Translations under genes and position numbers: made by a program | Assembly (NCBI RefSeq): GCF_001898175.1 | Contig: NZ_MKTH01000018.1 | Span: 127,542 to 191,541, forward strand | Direction: 5' to 3' | Source: Cellulomonas sp. 73-92 | Lineage (GTDB): Bacteria > Actinomycetota > Actinomycetes > Actinomycetales > Cellulomonadaceae | DNA: 64,000 bases | In this document: in pieces, positions 1-8,787 of the stretch | Numbering within the stretch: the first letter of the stretch is position 1 | Layout: each line of letters opens with the position of its first letter | The notes under the pieces: generated by a model | Database searches by the model: none | Told to the model about the DNA's origin: nothing | What the model saw: only the letters and a program-made list of their open reading frames with translations

Positions 1-307
1 AGGGAGCGATCGCCGCCAGGCACTCCGCCGACAACCACGCCGGCACCAGGCCCGCGGCGTCGGGGCGGACCCCTGGACCAGGCGTCCCGGAGGCAGGCAT
101 CCGAGCCAGCCGGTCACCCTCGACATCGGGCGCCCCGGACAGCAGCGCCTCCAGCTCCGGGGCCACCTCGATGCCGGGTTCGTCACCGGGGTCGGCCGGG
201 TCCCACCACGCATCACCGAGCGGATCGAACAGCCGCGCCCACTCGTCCGCCCGTGGCTCGTCGGGCACCACGACGCTGCCCTCGTCGAGCAAGGCCAGTG
301 CGAACAT
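1..307 (-). CDS. N-terminal part of a DUF222/HNH-endonuclease-like protein (cut by window edge)
   Basis: An ATG at 305-307 opens a minus-strand frame that stays open to the window edge (102 codons). It starts MFALALLDEGSVVVPDEP and continues with an acidic, Trp-rich stretch (WARLFDPLGDAWWDPADP). This resembles the N-terminus of actinobacterial DUF222/13E12-type HNH proteins, which are often repeat-associated. The HNH domain would lie outside the window, so the family call rests on N-terminal resemblance only and could be wrong. Confidence 0.45.
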   Translation of the reverse strand, partial: MFALALLDEGSVVVPDEPRADEWARLFDPLGDAWWDPADPGDEPGIEVAPELEALLSGAPDVEGDRLARMPASGTPGPGVRPDAAGLVPAWLSAECLAAIAP

Positions 308-378
308 GTGTTCGAGTCTACGCCCAACAGGCAACGTTTGTCCAGGTCAGCGGCGAGATTTCCCGCCGCTGAGAGACA

Positions 379-1026
379 TCACCCGACGGCGACCGGCGTC
401 TTCGTCGAGACCCGGTCGCCTGCCGGCCGGCCCGTCGCCAGGGGCACGAAGATCTCGTCGGACACCTTGACGAGGAAGTCGGAGTCCAGCGGCTCGCCCG
501 AGACGAGCAGCCGGTAGGAGATCATCGCCGAGGGCACGCTGGCGACGAGGTCGAGGTCGAGGCCGGGCCGCACCTCTCCCCGCGCGGCGGCCCGTTCGAG
601 CAGGGCCCGGACCAGGCCCACGCGGGGCCGGACCATGCGCTCGTGCACGACCGACGCGAGCTCGGGGGCGTGCGGCAGCTCGGAGACGAGCCCGGCGAGC
701 GCCTGCCACACCCCCTCGTCGTGGTGCTTGAGGGCCCGCAGCGCCGCGAGGTCGCCGGCCAGCGACCCCGTGTCCGGCACCCGGTCGATCGTCAGCGCGG
801 TGTCGGCGGTGCACATCGCGGCGTCGAGGACCAGCTCGGCCTTCGATGCCCACCGCCGGTACACGGTGGCCTTGCCGGCGCCGGCGCGGGCGGCCACGGC
901 CGCCACCGTCATGCGCTCGTAGCCCCGCTCGGCCAGCTCGTCGCGGGCGGCCTGCAGGATCTCCGCGTCGCGCGTCATGTCGCGCGGCCTGCCGAGACGT
1001 CGCGGCTCCATCGTCGGCGTCGTCAT
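379..1026 (-). CDS. TetR/AcrR family transcriptional regulator
   Basis: This 215-residue protein has a typical TetR N-terminal helix-turn-helix at about residues 38-62 (MTVAAVAARAGAGKATVYRR) and a helical ligand-binding C-terminal half. The ATG at 1026 is chosen over an in-frame TTG at 1035 because a GGAGGAGG ribosome binding site sits just upstream at about 1036-1044. It is transcribed divergently from an EmrB/QacA-type exporter, and the shared intergenic region holds a 34-base palindrome. It is therefore probably the local repressor of that exporter. The ligand is unknown. Confidence 0.9.
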   Translation of the reverse strand: MTTPTMEPRRLGRPRDMTRDAEILQAARDELAERGYERMTVAAVAARAGAGKATVYRRWASKAELVLDAAMCTADTALTIDRVPDTGSLAGDLAALRALKHHDEGVWQALAGLVSELPHAPELASVVHERMVRPRVGLVRALLERAAARGEVRPGLDLDLVASVPSAMISYRLLVSGEPLDSDFLVKVSDEIFVPLATGRPAGDRVSTKTPVAVG

Positions 1027-1083
1027 CGTGGTCAACCTCCTCCGGTATTCCCCGGATCCTTTCGCGTCGGGCGAACAAAGTTA

Positions 1084-1117
1084 CGGAACTATCGGGTTCC
1101 AGAACCTGCCGGTTCCG
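1084..1117. promoter_or_regulatory. Symmetric operator between tetR and the MFS exporter
   Basis: The region reads as a nested palindrome: CGGAAC (1084-1089), five bases, GGTTCCAGAACC (1095-1106), five bases, GTTCCG (1112-1117). It is symmetric about position 1100.5 and lies 16 bases before the exporter ATG. A TetR dimer operator repressing both divergent genes is the natural reading. Binding is inferred. Confidence 0.65.
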
Positions 1118-1132
1118 ATTAGCGTAACCCGC

Positions 1133-2608
1133 ATGCCCCAAGAACCTCGCCGCTGGTGGATCCTTGCCACCGTCGCGCTCGCGCAGCTGATGGTGGTCCT
1201 CGACGCCACCATCGTGAACATCGCCATGCCTTCCGCCCAGCACGATCTCGGTTTCTCGGACAACGACCGGCAGTGGATCGTCACCGCCTACGCCCTCGCC
1301 TTCGGCAGCCTGCTGCTGCTCGGCGGGCGGCTGTCCGACCTCATCGGCCGGCGCACCACCTTCATCATCGGCCTCGTCGGCTTCGCCGGGGCCTCCGCCC
1401 TCGGCGGCGCGGCGCAGAGCTTCGACTGGCTCGTCGGCGCCCGGGCGCTGCAGGGCGCCTTCGGCGCGGTGCTCGCCCCCGCTGCCCTGTCCGTGCTGAC
1501 CACGACCTTCACCGAGCCGCGCGAGCGCTCGCGGGCCTTCGGCGTCTTCGGTGGCCTCGCCGGGGCCGGCGGCGCCATCGGCCTGCTCCTCGGCGGCTTC
1601 CTCACCGAGCACTTCAACTGGCGCTGGACGCTCTACATCAACCTGTTCTTCGCGATCCTCGCGGTGATCGGCGCCATGACCTTCCTGCACTCCGCACGCG
1701 GCGAGAAGCAGAAGCTCGACATCGTCGGCGCGGTGCTCGCCGGAGCCGGCCTGTTCGCCCTCGTCTTCGGCTTCAGCCGGGCCGAACCCGCGGGCTGGAG
1801 CTCGCTGCAGACCTGGGGCCCGCTGGTCGCCTCGGGCGTGCTGCTCTCGCTCTTCGTCGTGCGCCAGCTGGTGGCCGGTCACGACGCGCTGCTCCCGCTC
1901 CCCGTGATCCTCGACCGCAACCGGGGCGCGGCCTTCCTCGGCATCCTCATCGCCGGGGCGGGCATGTTCGGCGCCTTCCTCTTCGGCACGTACTACATGC
2001 AGACGCAGCTGCACTACTCGCCGTGGCAGACCGGCCTGGCGTTCCTGCCGCAGATCGTGCTCCTGGCCGGCTTCGCGCAGCTGTCGACGAACGTGCTGCT
2101 CCCCCGGCTCGGCCCCAAGGTCATGGTGCCGATCGGGCTTGCCCTCGCCGGCCTCGGCATCCTCTCCCTCGCCCGGATCGGCGTCGGCAGCACCTACGCG
2201 GCGGACCTGCTGCCCGGCCTGGCCGTCATGGGCATCGGCATGGGCCTCGCGATGCCGGCGGCGATCCAGACCGCCACGCTCGGCGTCCGCCAGGACCACG
2301 CCGGCGTCGCGTCCGCGGTCGTGTCGACGGCCCAGCAGGTCGGCGGCGCGATCGGCACCGCGGTGCTGAACACCCTGGCGACCACCGCGGCCACCCGGTA
2401 CGTCACCACGCACGCGACGAGCCGGCCACCGTCGCCCGACGTGCTGCTCCACGGCTCCCTGACGGCCTACACCACCGCCTTCGCGTGGTCCGGGTCGATC
2501 TTCCTGGTGGGCGCGCTCGTCACGGCGCTCGTCTTCCGACGCCGGTCGGCCACCATCGCCCAGCGGGTCGCGGCCCCGGTGCCGGCATCGGTCCCCGAGC
2601 CGGTCTAG
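1133..2608 (+). CDS. MFS transporter, DHA2 (EmrB/QacA) drug-exporter type
   Basis: This 491-residue membrane protein has about 14 predicted membrane spans. Near the N-terminus is the DHA2 signature VVLDATIVNIAMPSA, followed by motif A (GGRLSDLIGRRTTF) after the second span. Such proteins are proton-driven exporters of hydrophobic drugs or metabolites in the cytoplasmic membrane. The ATG at 1133 is used; the frame is open further upstream but that part overlaps the tetR gene and operator. The length fits the family. Control by the divergent TetR protein is inferred from layout and the palindrome. The substrate cannot be told. Confidence 0.92.
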   Translation: MPQEPRRWWILATVALAQLMVVLDATIVNIAMPSAQHDLGFSDNDRQWIVTAYALAFGSLLLLGGRLSDLIGRRTTFIIGLVGFAGASALGGAAQSFDWLVGARALQGAFGAVLAPAALSVLTTTFTEPRERSRAFGVFGGLAGAGGAIGLLLGGFLTEHFNWRWTLYINLFFAILAVIGAMTFLHSARGEKQKLDIVGAVLAGAGLFALVFGFSRAEPAGWSSLQTWGPLVASGVLLSLFVVRQLVAGHDALLPLPVILDRNRGAAFLGILIAGAGMFGAFLFGTYYMQTQLHYSPWQTGLAFLPQIVLLAGFAQLSTNVLLPRLGPKVMVPIGLALAGLGILSLARIGVGSTYAADLLPGLAVMGIGMGLAMPAAIQTATLGVRQDHAGVASAVVSTAQQVGGAIGTAVLNTLATTAATRYVTTHATSRPPSPDVLLHGSLTAYTTAFAWSGSIFLVGALVTALVFRRRSATIAQRVAAPVPASVPEPV

Positions 2609-2648
2609 CCCGTTCCTCCCCGGGCACGACGAACCCGGACGGACCCAC

Positions 2649-2713
2649 GAGCACGGCAGCTGGTCCGAGCACGGCAGTCCCACCTGCCGTCCTCGGCGCC
2701 GGCTGCCGTGCTC
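2649..2713 (+). terminator. Inverted-repeat terminator after the exporter
   Basis: GAGCACGGCAG occurs twice (2649-2659 and 2667-2677) and its exact reverse complement CTGCCGTGCTC lies at 2703-2713. Either left copy can form an 11-base stem. It sits 40 bases past the exporter stop and before the next gene. No T tract follows, as is common in high-GC actinomycetes. Confidence 0.5.
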
Positions 2714-2834
2714 GGCGTCGCGGGCGGTCCTCGGCGTCCGGGACGGTGCGCCGCCACCCAGAGTTGGCGGTGCGGTCGGACAGCGTTCACGCGGCCAGGA
2801 CGGGGCGTTCAGCCTGCCCGCATAGACCGCTGCC

Positions 2835-4985
2835 ATGCAGATCCGCAGACGCCTGGTGGGGCTCACCACCGTTGCCGCAGCCGGCCTCGCCACGGCGGGC
2901 CTCATCGCCGCGCCGAGCGGCGCCTTCGCCGCCTCCCACGGCGACTCCCGCCCGGAGACGACGATCACCACGACCGGGCTCCAGCCCGGCCAGGTCAAGC
3001 ACGTGTGGCTGATCATCCTGGAGAACAAGTCGTACGACGCGACGTTCACCGGGCTGAACCAGAACAGCTACCTCTGGAAGACCCTCCCGTCCCAGGGCGC
3101 GCTGCTGCAGGACTACTACGGCACCGGCCACTACTCCCAGGACAACTACACGTCGATGGTGTCGGGCCAGTCGGCCTCGCTCGACCTGCAGTCCGACTGC
3201 GACGTGTCCGCCAGGAACCTGGGCTCGAACGCGAACATCGTCACCACGCACACCGGCGCGACGTTCGGACGCACCGACAACTTCGGCCAGGTGTTCTCCC
3301 CCGCCGGCGCCAACGCCGCCGACGGCCAGAACGGCTGCGTCTACCCCTCCGACGTCCCCACGCTGTTCAACCAGCTCGACGCCGCCAAGGTCAGCTGGAA
3401 GGGCTACGCGCAGGACCTGCACAACCAGCCCGGGCGTGAGGACGCGACGGCGGGTGGCCCCGGCACCGCGGCCAACAACCCGACGACGAACCCGACGAGC
3501 ATGAAGGCGCCGTTCCAGCCGGGCGTCACGTCGCTGACGGGCGCGCAGGCGAACGACCAGTACGTCGCCAAGCACTTCCCGTTCCCGTGGTTCCACGCGA
3601 TCCTCGACAACCCGGCCGACACCGACGCCGCGCACATCGCCAACCTCGACGACGGGGCGAACGGCCTGGTCGCCGACCTGCAGAAGCCGGCCGACCAGGT
3701 CCCGGCGTTCTCGTGGATCACGCCGAACAACTGCTCCGACGCGCACGACGCCACCTGCGTCGGCAACAACCTCTCCGGGGCGTTCCTCGCCAACGGGCAG
3801 CCGGACTACACGGCCGCCGGCTACCACGGCACCGACGACCCGCGGGCGACGACGCCGACGAACCACACCGGCGGCCTCTACGCCTCCGACCTGTTCCTGC
3901 AGTACTACATCCCGCTCATCGAGCGGTCGGCCGCCTTCAAGGACGGCGGGCTCATCGACATCACCTTCGACGAGGCGAACCCGCCCTTCACGAACATGTC
4001 GTTCAACAACGCCACCGACGCCACGAGCGTGGCCAAGGCCGCCTCGAAGAACGAGCTGTACCGGTACACCTCGCCGACGTCGAGGGACGTCGCGGCCGCG
4101 TCCCGGCCCTCCCCGGCCCACCAGTTCCCGGCGCCCGGCCCCCTCGCCAAGGACTACGTCAAGGCCGACCTGGCGGGCCAGAACATCGACGGAAATAACG
4201 TCACCTGGGAGCCGACCGGCCCGAACTCGACGCTGGCCACCGACGCGTTCGGCAACCAGCTGTACCCGGGTCCCGGCAACAACGCCTTCATCACCCGGCC
4301 GCCGTCGTGCGAGCAGGACACCGCGCTGGTGAACGCCGACGCCTCCAACTGCGTCTCCGGCGAGAAGGCCAGCGGCGCCGGCTACGGCTACTCGGGCGCC
4401 AAGACGATCACGGCGAGCGCCACGGCCGACAGCACGACGATCGTCGGCCCGGTCACCGCGACGGACACCGGCCGGGCGGTCTCGGGCGCCGGCATCCCGG
4501 CGGGCGCCCACATCGGCTCGGTGATCAACTCCGGCCCGGTGCTGGTCCCGGCCGCCAACCAGCCGGTGACGGTCTCGTCGTTCACGCTGGTCGACGCCAA
4601 GGGCAGGCAGCTGACGACGACCGGTCCCGTGACCGGCGTGACGCTCTCCGCCACGGGCGTGCCGGGGCACCTGGCCGCCGGCCAGACGCCGGTGGCGACG
4701 TTCGACGCCCAGGACGCCACGCCCGGCGGCGGCATCACCGGCTCGGTGCTCATCTCGCCGCTCATCAAGCCCGGCACCGTGTCCACCACGAGCTACAACC
4801 ACTACTCGTGGCTGCGGACCATGGAGGACATCTTCCAGGTGTCCGAGGGCACGGCCACCGCGCCGCTGGCCGCCGGCACCGTCTCGGGCGGCCTCGACGG
4901 GCTGGGTCACCTGGGCTTCGCCGCCCAGGCGGGGCTGCGCCCGTTCGGCCCGGACGTGTTCACCAACGCGAGCCCGAAGCACTGA
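2835..4985 (+). CDS. Secreted phosphoesterase (phospholipase C / acid phosphatase superfamily)
   Basis: This 716-residue protein starts with a clear signal peptide (MQIRRRLVGL, hydrophobic core, cleavage after APSGAFA near residue 32). The mature N-terminus carries HVWLIILENKSYDATF, matching the phosphoesterase-family motif (PF04185) around the metal-binding Glu-Asn. YGTGHYSQDNYTSMVSGQS follows, typical of the second conserved block. A later Asp-Glu (ITFDEANPP) fits the distal metal site. Residues after about 510 form a Thr/Gly/Val-rich stretch that looks like an added beta domain. Export and hydrolysis of phosphate or phospholipid esters are likely; the substrate is unknown. Confidence 0.85.
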   Translation: MQIRRRLVGLTTVAAAGLATAGLIAAPSGAFAASHGDSRPETTITTTGLQPGQVKHVWLIILENKSYDATFTGLNQNSYLWKTLPSQGALLQDYYGTGHYSQDNYTSMVSGQSASLDLQSDCDVSARNLGSNANIVTTHTGATFGRTDNFGQVFSPAGANAADGQNGCVYPSDVPTLFNQLDAAKVSWKGYAQDLHNQPGREDATAGGPGTAANNPTTNPTSMKAPFQPGVTSLTGAQANDQYVAKHFPFPWFHAILDNPADTDAAHIANLDDGANGLVADLQKPADQVPAFSWITPNNCSDAHDATCVGNNLSGAFLANGQPDYTAAGYHGTDDPRATTPTNHTGGLYASDLFLQYYIPLIERSAAFKDGGLIDITFDEANPPFTNMSFNNATDATSVAKAASKNELYRYTSPTSRDVAAASRPSPAHQFPAPGPLAKDYVKADLAGQNIDGNNVTWEPTGPNSTLATDAFGNQLYPGPGNNAFITRPPSCEQDTALVNADASNCVSGEKASGAGYGYSGAKTITASATADSTTIVGPVTATDTGRAVSGAGIPAGAHIGSVINSGPVLVPAANQPVTVSSFTLVDAKGRQLTTTGPVTGVTLSATGVPGHLAAGQTPVATFDAQDATPGGGITGSVLISPLIKPGTVSTTSYNHYSWLRTMEDIFQVSEGTATAPLAAGTVSGGLDGLGHLGFAAQAGLRPFGPDVFTNASPKH

Positions 4986-5055
4986 GCGCGACCGGTGGCG
5001 CCGCCCGGCTCCGGCCCGGCGGCGCCACCGCCGCACGACGATCGGACCTGACACC

Positions 5056-5607
5056 ATGAATCGCCGCACCGCCGCCGCCGTGCTGCTCCTGGCCGTCGCG
5101 ACAGCGCTCGCCGGCTGCTCGTCGGCCACCCCGTCCCCCGCCGCGTCCCCGGCGGGCATCGGCGCGTGGCCCTCCTTCCTCCCCTCGCCGACCGCAGCGG
5201 GCGCCGCCCACGGCAGCGCCACCGACCCGGCGCTGTCGTTCGCGGGCAGCCCCGTCGTGGTGGACGTGGCCGGCGCGACCCTGACGGTCGACGTCCAGGG
5301 CCCGTCCTACCCGGCCGGGACGCCGCTCAACGCGACGCAGGTGGCGTGCACCTTCACGGTGGTGCTGCGCGACGCGAGCGCGCCCGTCGCGCTGGGCGCC
5401 GCGCACTTCGACGTCCTCGACCACACCGGCGCGGTGCACGACCTGGCACCGGTGGCCGGGCAGCCCCTCCCGGCCACCGTCGAACCCGGCGCCACGGCCA
5501 CGCTCGAGCTCGTCGCCACCGTGCCCGCCGGGGAGGGCATGCTGCGCTACGCGCCGGACGGCACGGGCACCGCCGCCGCGTGGGACTACGTCGCCGAGAC
5601 GGACTGA
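5056..5607 (+). CDS. Lipoprotein with DUF4352-like immunoglobulin fold
   Basis: This 183-residue protein has a lipoprotein signal peptide ending in the lipobox LAGC (Cys about residue 21), followed by a Ser/Pro/Ala linker. The remainder is beta-rich (VACTFTVVLRDASAPV, LGAAHFDVLDHTG), with an ATLELVATVP strand near the end, resembling DUF4352-type extracellular domains. It would be anchored to the outer face of the membrane. It lies 70 bases after the phosphoesterase on the same strand, so cotranscription is possible. Function is unknown. Confidence 0.7.
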   Translation: MNRRTAAAVLLLAVATALAGCSSATPSPAASPAGIGAWPSFLPSPTAAGAAHGSATDPALSFAGSPVVVDVAGATLTVDVQGPSYPAGTPLNATQVACTFTVVLRDASAPVALGAAHFDVLDHTGAVHDLAPVAGQPLPATVEPGATATLELVATVPAGEGMLRYAPDGTGTAAAWDYVAETD

Positions 5608-5694
5608 GCCCTCCACCCACGGGCGGATGTGGAGGCTTCGAACAGGGTCCCGAGGGCCGATGCACATCACAGGCAAAGGGCGCACCATCGACGT

Positions 5695-6933
5695 ATGGCT
5701 AGGGTCACCGGATTGATCAAGCGTCACCCCGCGCTGCGATGGGTCGCCCCCACCGCGGCCGTCGCCGTCGCCGCCGCCGTCGCGGTCGCGACCACCGCCG
5801 CGGCGCGCGCCGACGACCATCCCGTCCTGCCGGCGGTCACCGCCGAGCAGCTGCTGACCGACACGATGTCGACCACGACGCAGAGCCTGTCCGGGACCGC
5901 CAAGGTCACCGCGAACCTCGGGCTCCCGCAGATCCCCGGGATCAGCGGCGCCGTGAGCGGCACCGGCGTGGTGCCGGGTGGCGCCGCGTCGCTCGCGGCC
6001 GGCTCGTCCAGCGCGTCACCCGCCCTCACCGGCCTCACCACGCTCCTGACCGGCAGCCACACGCTGCGCGTCTGGGCCGACGGCCCGCAGCGCTCGCGCG
6101 TCGCGATCATCACCGACGGCGGCGAGTCGGACGTGATCCGCAACGGCACCGACCTGTGGCTGTGGCAGAGCGCCGGCAAGCAGGCGCTGCACGCGACGCT
6201 CCCCGCGACGTCGGCGGCCGACAAGGCCAAGCAGCTGACGCCCGCCGAGCAGCAGCAGCTCCAGAAGGTCCTCGGCCAGCTGCCCAGCACGCCGCAGCAG
6301 GCGGCGCAGCAGCTCCTCGCCGCGGCCGGTACCAGCACCGACGTCTCCGTCGGCGCGACGACCAGGGTCGCCGGGCACCCCGCCTACCAGCTGGTCGCCA
6401 CGCCGAAGGACAAGGGCACGCTCGTGTCCCGCATCGTCGTGGCCATCGACTCCACCACGTACGTGCCGCTGAAGACCGACGTCTACTCGACGCAGCTCAG
6501 CGCCCCGGCCGTCTCCGTGGGCTTCACCGACGTCAGCTTCACCGCGCCGTCCGCCGACACCTTCACGTTCACGCCGCCGGCCGGCACCACGGTGCAGCAG
6601 TGGACGGCGCCCACGGGCACGCCTGAGAAGCCCTCCGGCACCACCGGCACCAAGCCCGACGTCGCCGTCACCGGCACGGGCTGGGCCACCGTGGTCGTCG
6701 CGCACCTGCCGGCCGGGTCGCCCGTCGCCGGGTTGTCCGAGGGCACGGCCAACGGCAAGGGCGCCGGCGCGCTCGGGATGCTCCCGGCCGTCAGCGGCAG
6801 CTGGGGCAGCGGGCACGCCCTGACCGGGACGCTGTTCTCCGCCATCGTCACCACCGACGGCCGGGTCGCGATCGGCGCGGTGCCCGTGGAGACGCTGGAG
6901 AGCGCCCTGGCCCACGCCGGAACCGGGCAGTGA
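5695..6933 (+). CDS. LolA/RseB-like secreted protein upstream of an ABC exporter
   Basis: This 412-residue protein starts at the ATG at 5695; the frame is open earlier but lacks a signal peptide there. It has an N-terminal membrane or signal segment (LRWVAPTAAVAVAAAVAVATT) and then a LolA/RseB-like region. The features are an early LLTDTMSTTTQSLSG segment, HTLRVWADGPQRSRVAI, and VVAIDSTTYVPLKTDVY. Actinomycetes commonly encode such a protein immediately before an ABC ATPase and permease. The next gene's GTG overlaps this stop by four bases, so translation is coupled. It may bind a lipid or lipoprotein handled by the transporter, but this is inferred. Confidence 0.75.
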   Translation: MARVTGLIKRHPALRWVAPTAAVAVAAAVAVATTAAARADDHPVLPAVTAEQLLTDTMSTTTQSLSGTAKVTANLGLPQIPGISGAVSGTGVVPGGAASLAAGSSSASPALTGLTTLLTGSHTLRVWADGPQRSRVAIITDGGESDVIRNGTDLWLWQSAGKQALHATLPATSAADKAKQLTPAEQQQLQKVLGQLPSTPQQAAQQLLAAAGTSTDVSVGATTRVAGHPAYQLVATPKDKGTLVSRIVVAIDSTTYVPLKTDVYSTQLSAPAVSVGFTDVSFTAPSADTFTFTPPAGTTVQQWTAPTGTPEKPSGTTGTKPDVAVTGTGWATVVVAHLPAGSPVAGLSEGTANGKGAGALGMLPAVSGSWGSGHALTGTLFSAIVTTDGRVAIGAVPVETLESALAHAGTGQ

Positions 6934-7859
6934 CGCCGGCCCTCGCCACGGCGGGGCTGACCAAGCGCTTCGGGGCGCAGACCGCGGTCGACGGGATCGA
7001 CCTCGACGTCCCAGCCGGGGCCGTCTACGGCTTCCTCGGGCCCAACGGCTCGGGCAAGACGACGACGATCCGGATGGCGCTCGGCCTGATCCGGCCCACG
7101 GCGGGCACGGTCACGCTCCTCGGCCGGCCGATGCCGGGTGACCTCGGCGAGGTGCTCCCCCGCGTGGGGGCCCTCGTCGAGGGCCCGGCGTTCCACCCCT
7201 ACCTGTCGGGGCGCGCCAACCTCGAGCGGCTCGACGCCGCCGACCGGTTCGCCGACCCGCGGACCGCGCGCCGCCGCATCGACGCCGCCCTCGACCGGGT
7301 CGGCCTGCTGCACGCGGCCGCCAAGCGCTACCGCGCCTACTCCCTCGGGATGCGGCAGCGGCTCGGGATCGCCGCGGCGCTCCTGATGCCCCGCGAGATG
7401 CTCGTGCTCGACGAGCCGACGAACGGCCTCGACCCGCAGGGCACCCGCGAGGTGCGCCAGCTCATCGCCTCCCTCGGCGCCGAGGGCGTGACGATCCTCG
7501 TCTCCAGCCACCTGCTGTCGGAGGTCGAGCAGATCTGCACGCACCTCGGCGTCATGCGCACCGGCACGCTCGTCGCGCAGGGGCGGGCCGACGAGCTGCG
7601 CGCGTCGCGGCAGGCGACGGTGCGGCTGGCGACACCGGACGTCGCGGCCGCCGCCGGCGTCATGGAGCGGATGGGCCTGTCCGACGTGGCGACCGCCGAC
7701 CAGTCGGTCACCGCGGTGCTGGGCGACGTGGCGTCCGAGGACGTGGTCGCCGCCCTCGTCGGGGCGGGCGTCGCGGTGCGCGAGCTCGTCGTCAACCGCG
7801 CCCGCCTCGAGGACCTGTTCATCGAGCTGACCGGGGAGGGCTTCGATGCCGGCCGCTGA
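6930..7859 (+). CDS. ABC transporter ATP-binding protein (DrrA/CcmA type)
   Basis: This 309-residue ATPase shows Walker A (GPNGSGKT, about residue 37-44), signature (YSLGMRQRLGIA), Walker B (MLVLDEPTNGLD) and the switch His (ILVSSHLLSE). A roughly 80-residue C-terminal extension follows, as in DrrA-like exporters. The GTG start overlaps the preceding stop (GTGA), and the next gene begins inside its last codons. It energises export by the adjacent permease at the cytoplasmic membrane. The substrate is unknown. Confidence 0.92.
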   Translation: MTPALATAGLTKRFGAQTAVDGIDLDVPAGAVYGFLGPNGSGKTTTIRMALGLIRPTAGTVTLLGRPMPGDLGEVLPRVGALVEGPAFHPYLSGRANLERLDAADRFADPRTARRRIDAALDRVGLLHAAAKRYRAYSLGMRQRLGIAAALLMPREMLVLDEPTNGLDPQGTREVRQLIASLGAEGVTILVSSHLLSEVEQICTHLGVMRTGTLVAQGRADELRASRQATVRLATPDVAAAAGVMERMGLSDVATADQSVTAVLGDVASEDVVAALVGAGVAVRELVVNRARLEDLFIELTGEGFDAGR

Positions 7860-8787
7860 ACCCGTCGGCCTCCCGGCGACCGCGATCTCCGCGCCCGACG
7901 AGGCGGCCTCGGACCTGCAGGGCGCCGCGCTCGCCGCGCCCGCACCCGCCGCCGTGGCCCAGCCCGCCGTCGCCGCGTGGCTGCGCCTGCTGCGCTCGGA
8001 GATGCGCCTCATGCTGAGCCGGCGGCGCAACCAGGCGGGCCTGGGCGTGCTGGCCGCCATCCCGATCGTCATGGCGATCGCCGTGAAGATCGCCGACCCG
8101 AGCAACCAGCACCAGGGCGAGAGCTTCCTCGCGTCGATCGTCGGCAACGGCTTCTTCGTGGCGCTCGCCGCCCTCGTCGTCGAGATCGGCCTGTTCCTGC
8201 CCCTGGCGATCGCCATGCTGTCCGGCGACGCCGTCGCCGGCGAGGCGCAGATCGGCACGCTGCGCGGCCTGCTCGTCGTGCCCGTGCCCCGCACCCGCCT
8301 GCTCGCGACGAAGTACGTCGCGCTCGTCCTCGGCTCGTTCCTCGGCGTGCTCGTCGTCGCCGTCGCGGGGCTCGTCGCGGGCGGCGCGCTGTTCGGGCTG
8401 CACCCCGTCGCCACGCTCTCGGGCACCACCCTCGCGCTGCCCGTCGCCCTGTGGCGGCTGCTGCTCGTCGTGCTCTACGTCACCGCGTTCCTCGCGGCCC
8501 TGTCGGCGCTCGGGTTGTTCGTGTCGACGCTGACCGAGCAGCCGCTGGGCGCGACCGTGGCGGTCGCCCTCATCAGCACCACGATGTGGATCCTCGACTC
8601 CATCCCCCAGCTCGGCTGGCTGCACCCGTGGCTGCTCGTCGACAAGCAGGTGGCGCTCGCCGACATGCTGCGCGACCCCATCTACTGGCCGACGATGCGG
8701 CTCGGCCTCCTGACCGACCTCGCCTACGTCGTCGTCTTCCTGCTCGCCGCCTGGGCGCGGTTCGCGGACAAGGACGTCTCCGGCTGA
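7846..8787 (+). CDS. ABC transporter permease (ABC-2 type)
   Basis: This 313-residue protein has a soluble Ala/Pro-rich N-terminus of about 45 residues, then about six membrane segments (for example VALAALVVEIGLFLPLAIAM and YVALVLGSFLGVLVVAVAG). It contains the DAVAGEAQIGTLRGLLVVPV segment typical of ABC-2 permeases that follow a DrrA-like ATPase. Its start overlaps the ATPase gene by 14 bases. The last 64 bases overlap the convergent sigma-factor gene. Confidence 0.9.
   Translation: MPAAEPVGLPATAISAPDEAASDLQGAALAAPAPAAVAQPAVAAWLRLLRSEMRLMLSRRRNQAGLGVLAAIPIVMAIAVKIADPSNQHQGESFLASIVGNGFFVALAALVVEIGLFLPLAIAMLSGDAVAGEAQIGTLRGLLVVPVPRTRLLATKYVALVLGSFLGVLVVAVAGLVAGGALFGLHPVATLSGTTLALPVALWRLLLVVLYVTAFLAALSALGLFVSTLTEQPLGATVAVALISTTMWILDSIPQLGWLHPWLLVDKQVALADMLRDPIYWPTMRLGLLTDLAYVVVFLLAAWARFADKDVSG

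Noticed and set aside
347-3049. 900-codon minus-strand open frame
   Set aside because: Antisense of the TetR/MFS/phosphoesterase region; Arg/Glu/Gly filler without domains, caused by high-GC third positions.
2787-5222. 811-codon minus-strand open frame
   Set aside because: Antisense shadow of the secreted phosphoesterase and lipoprotein genes; repetitive Val/Arg/Gly composition.
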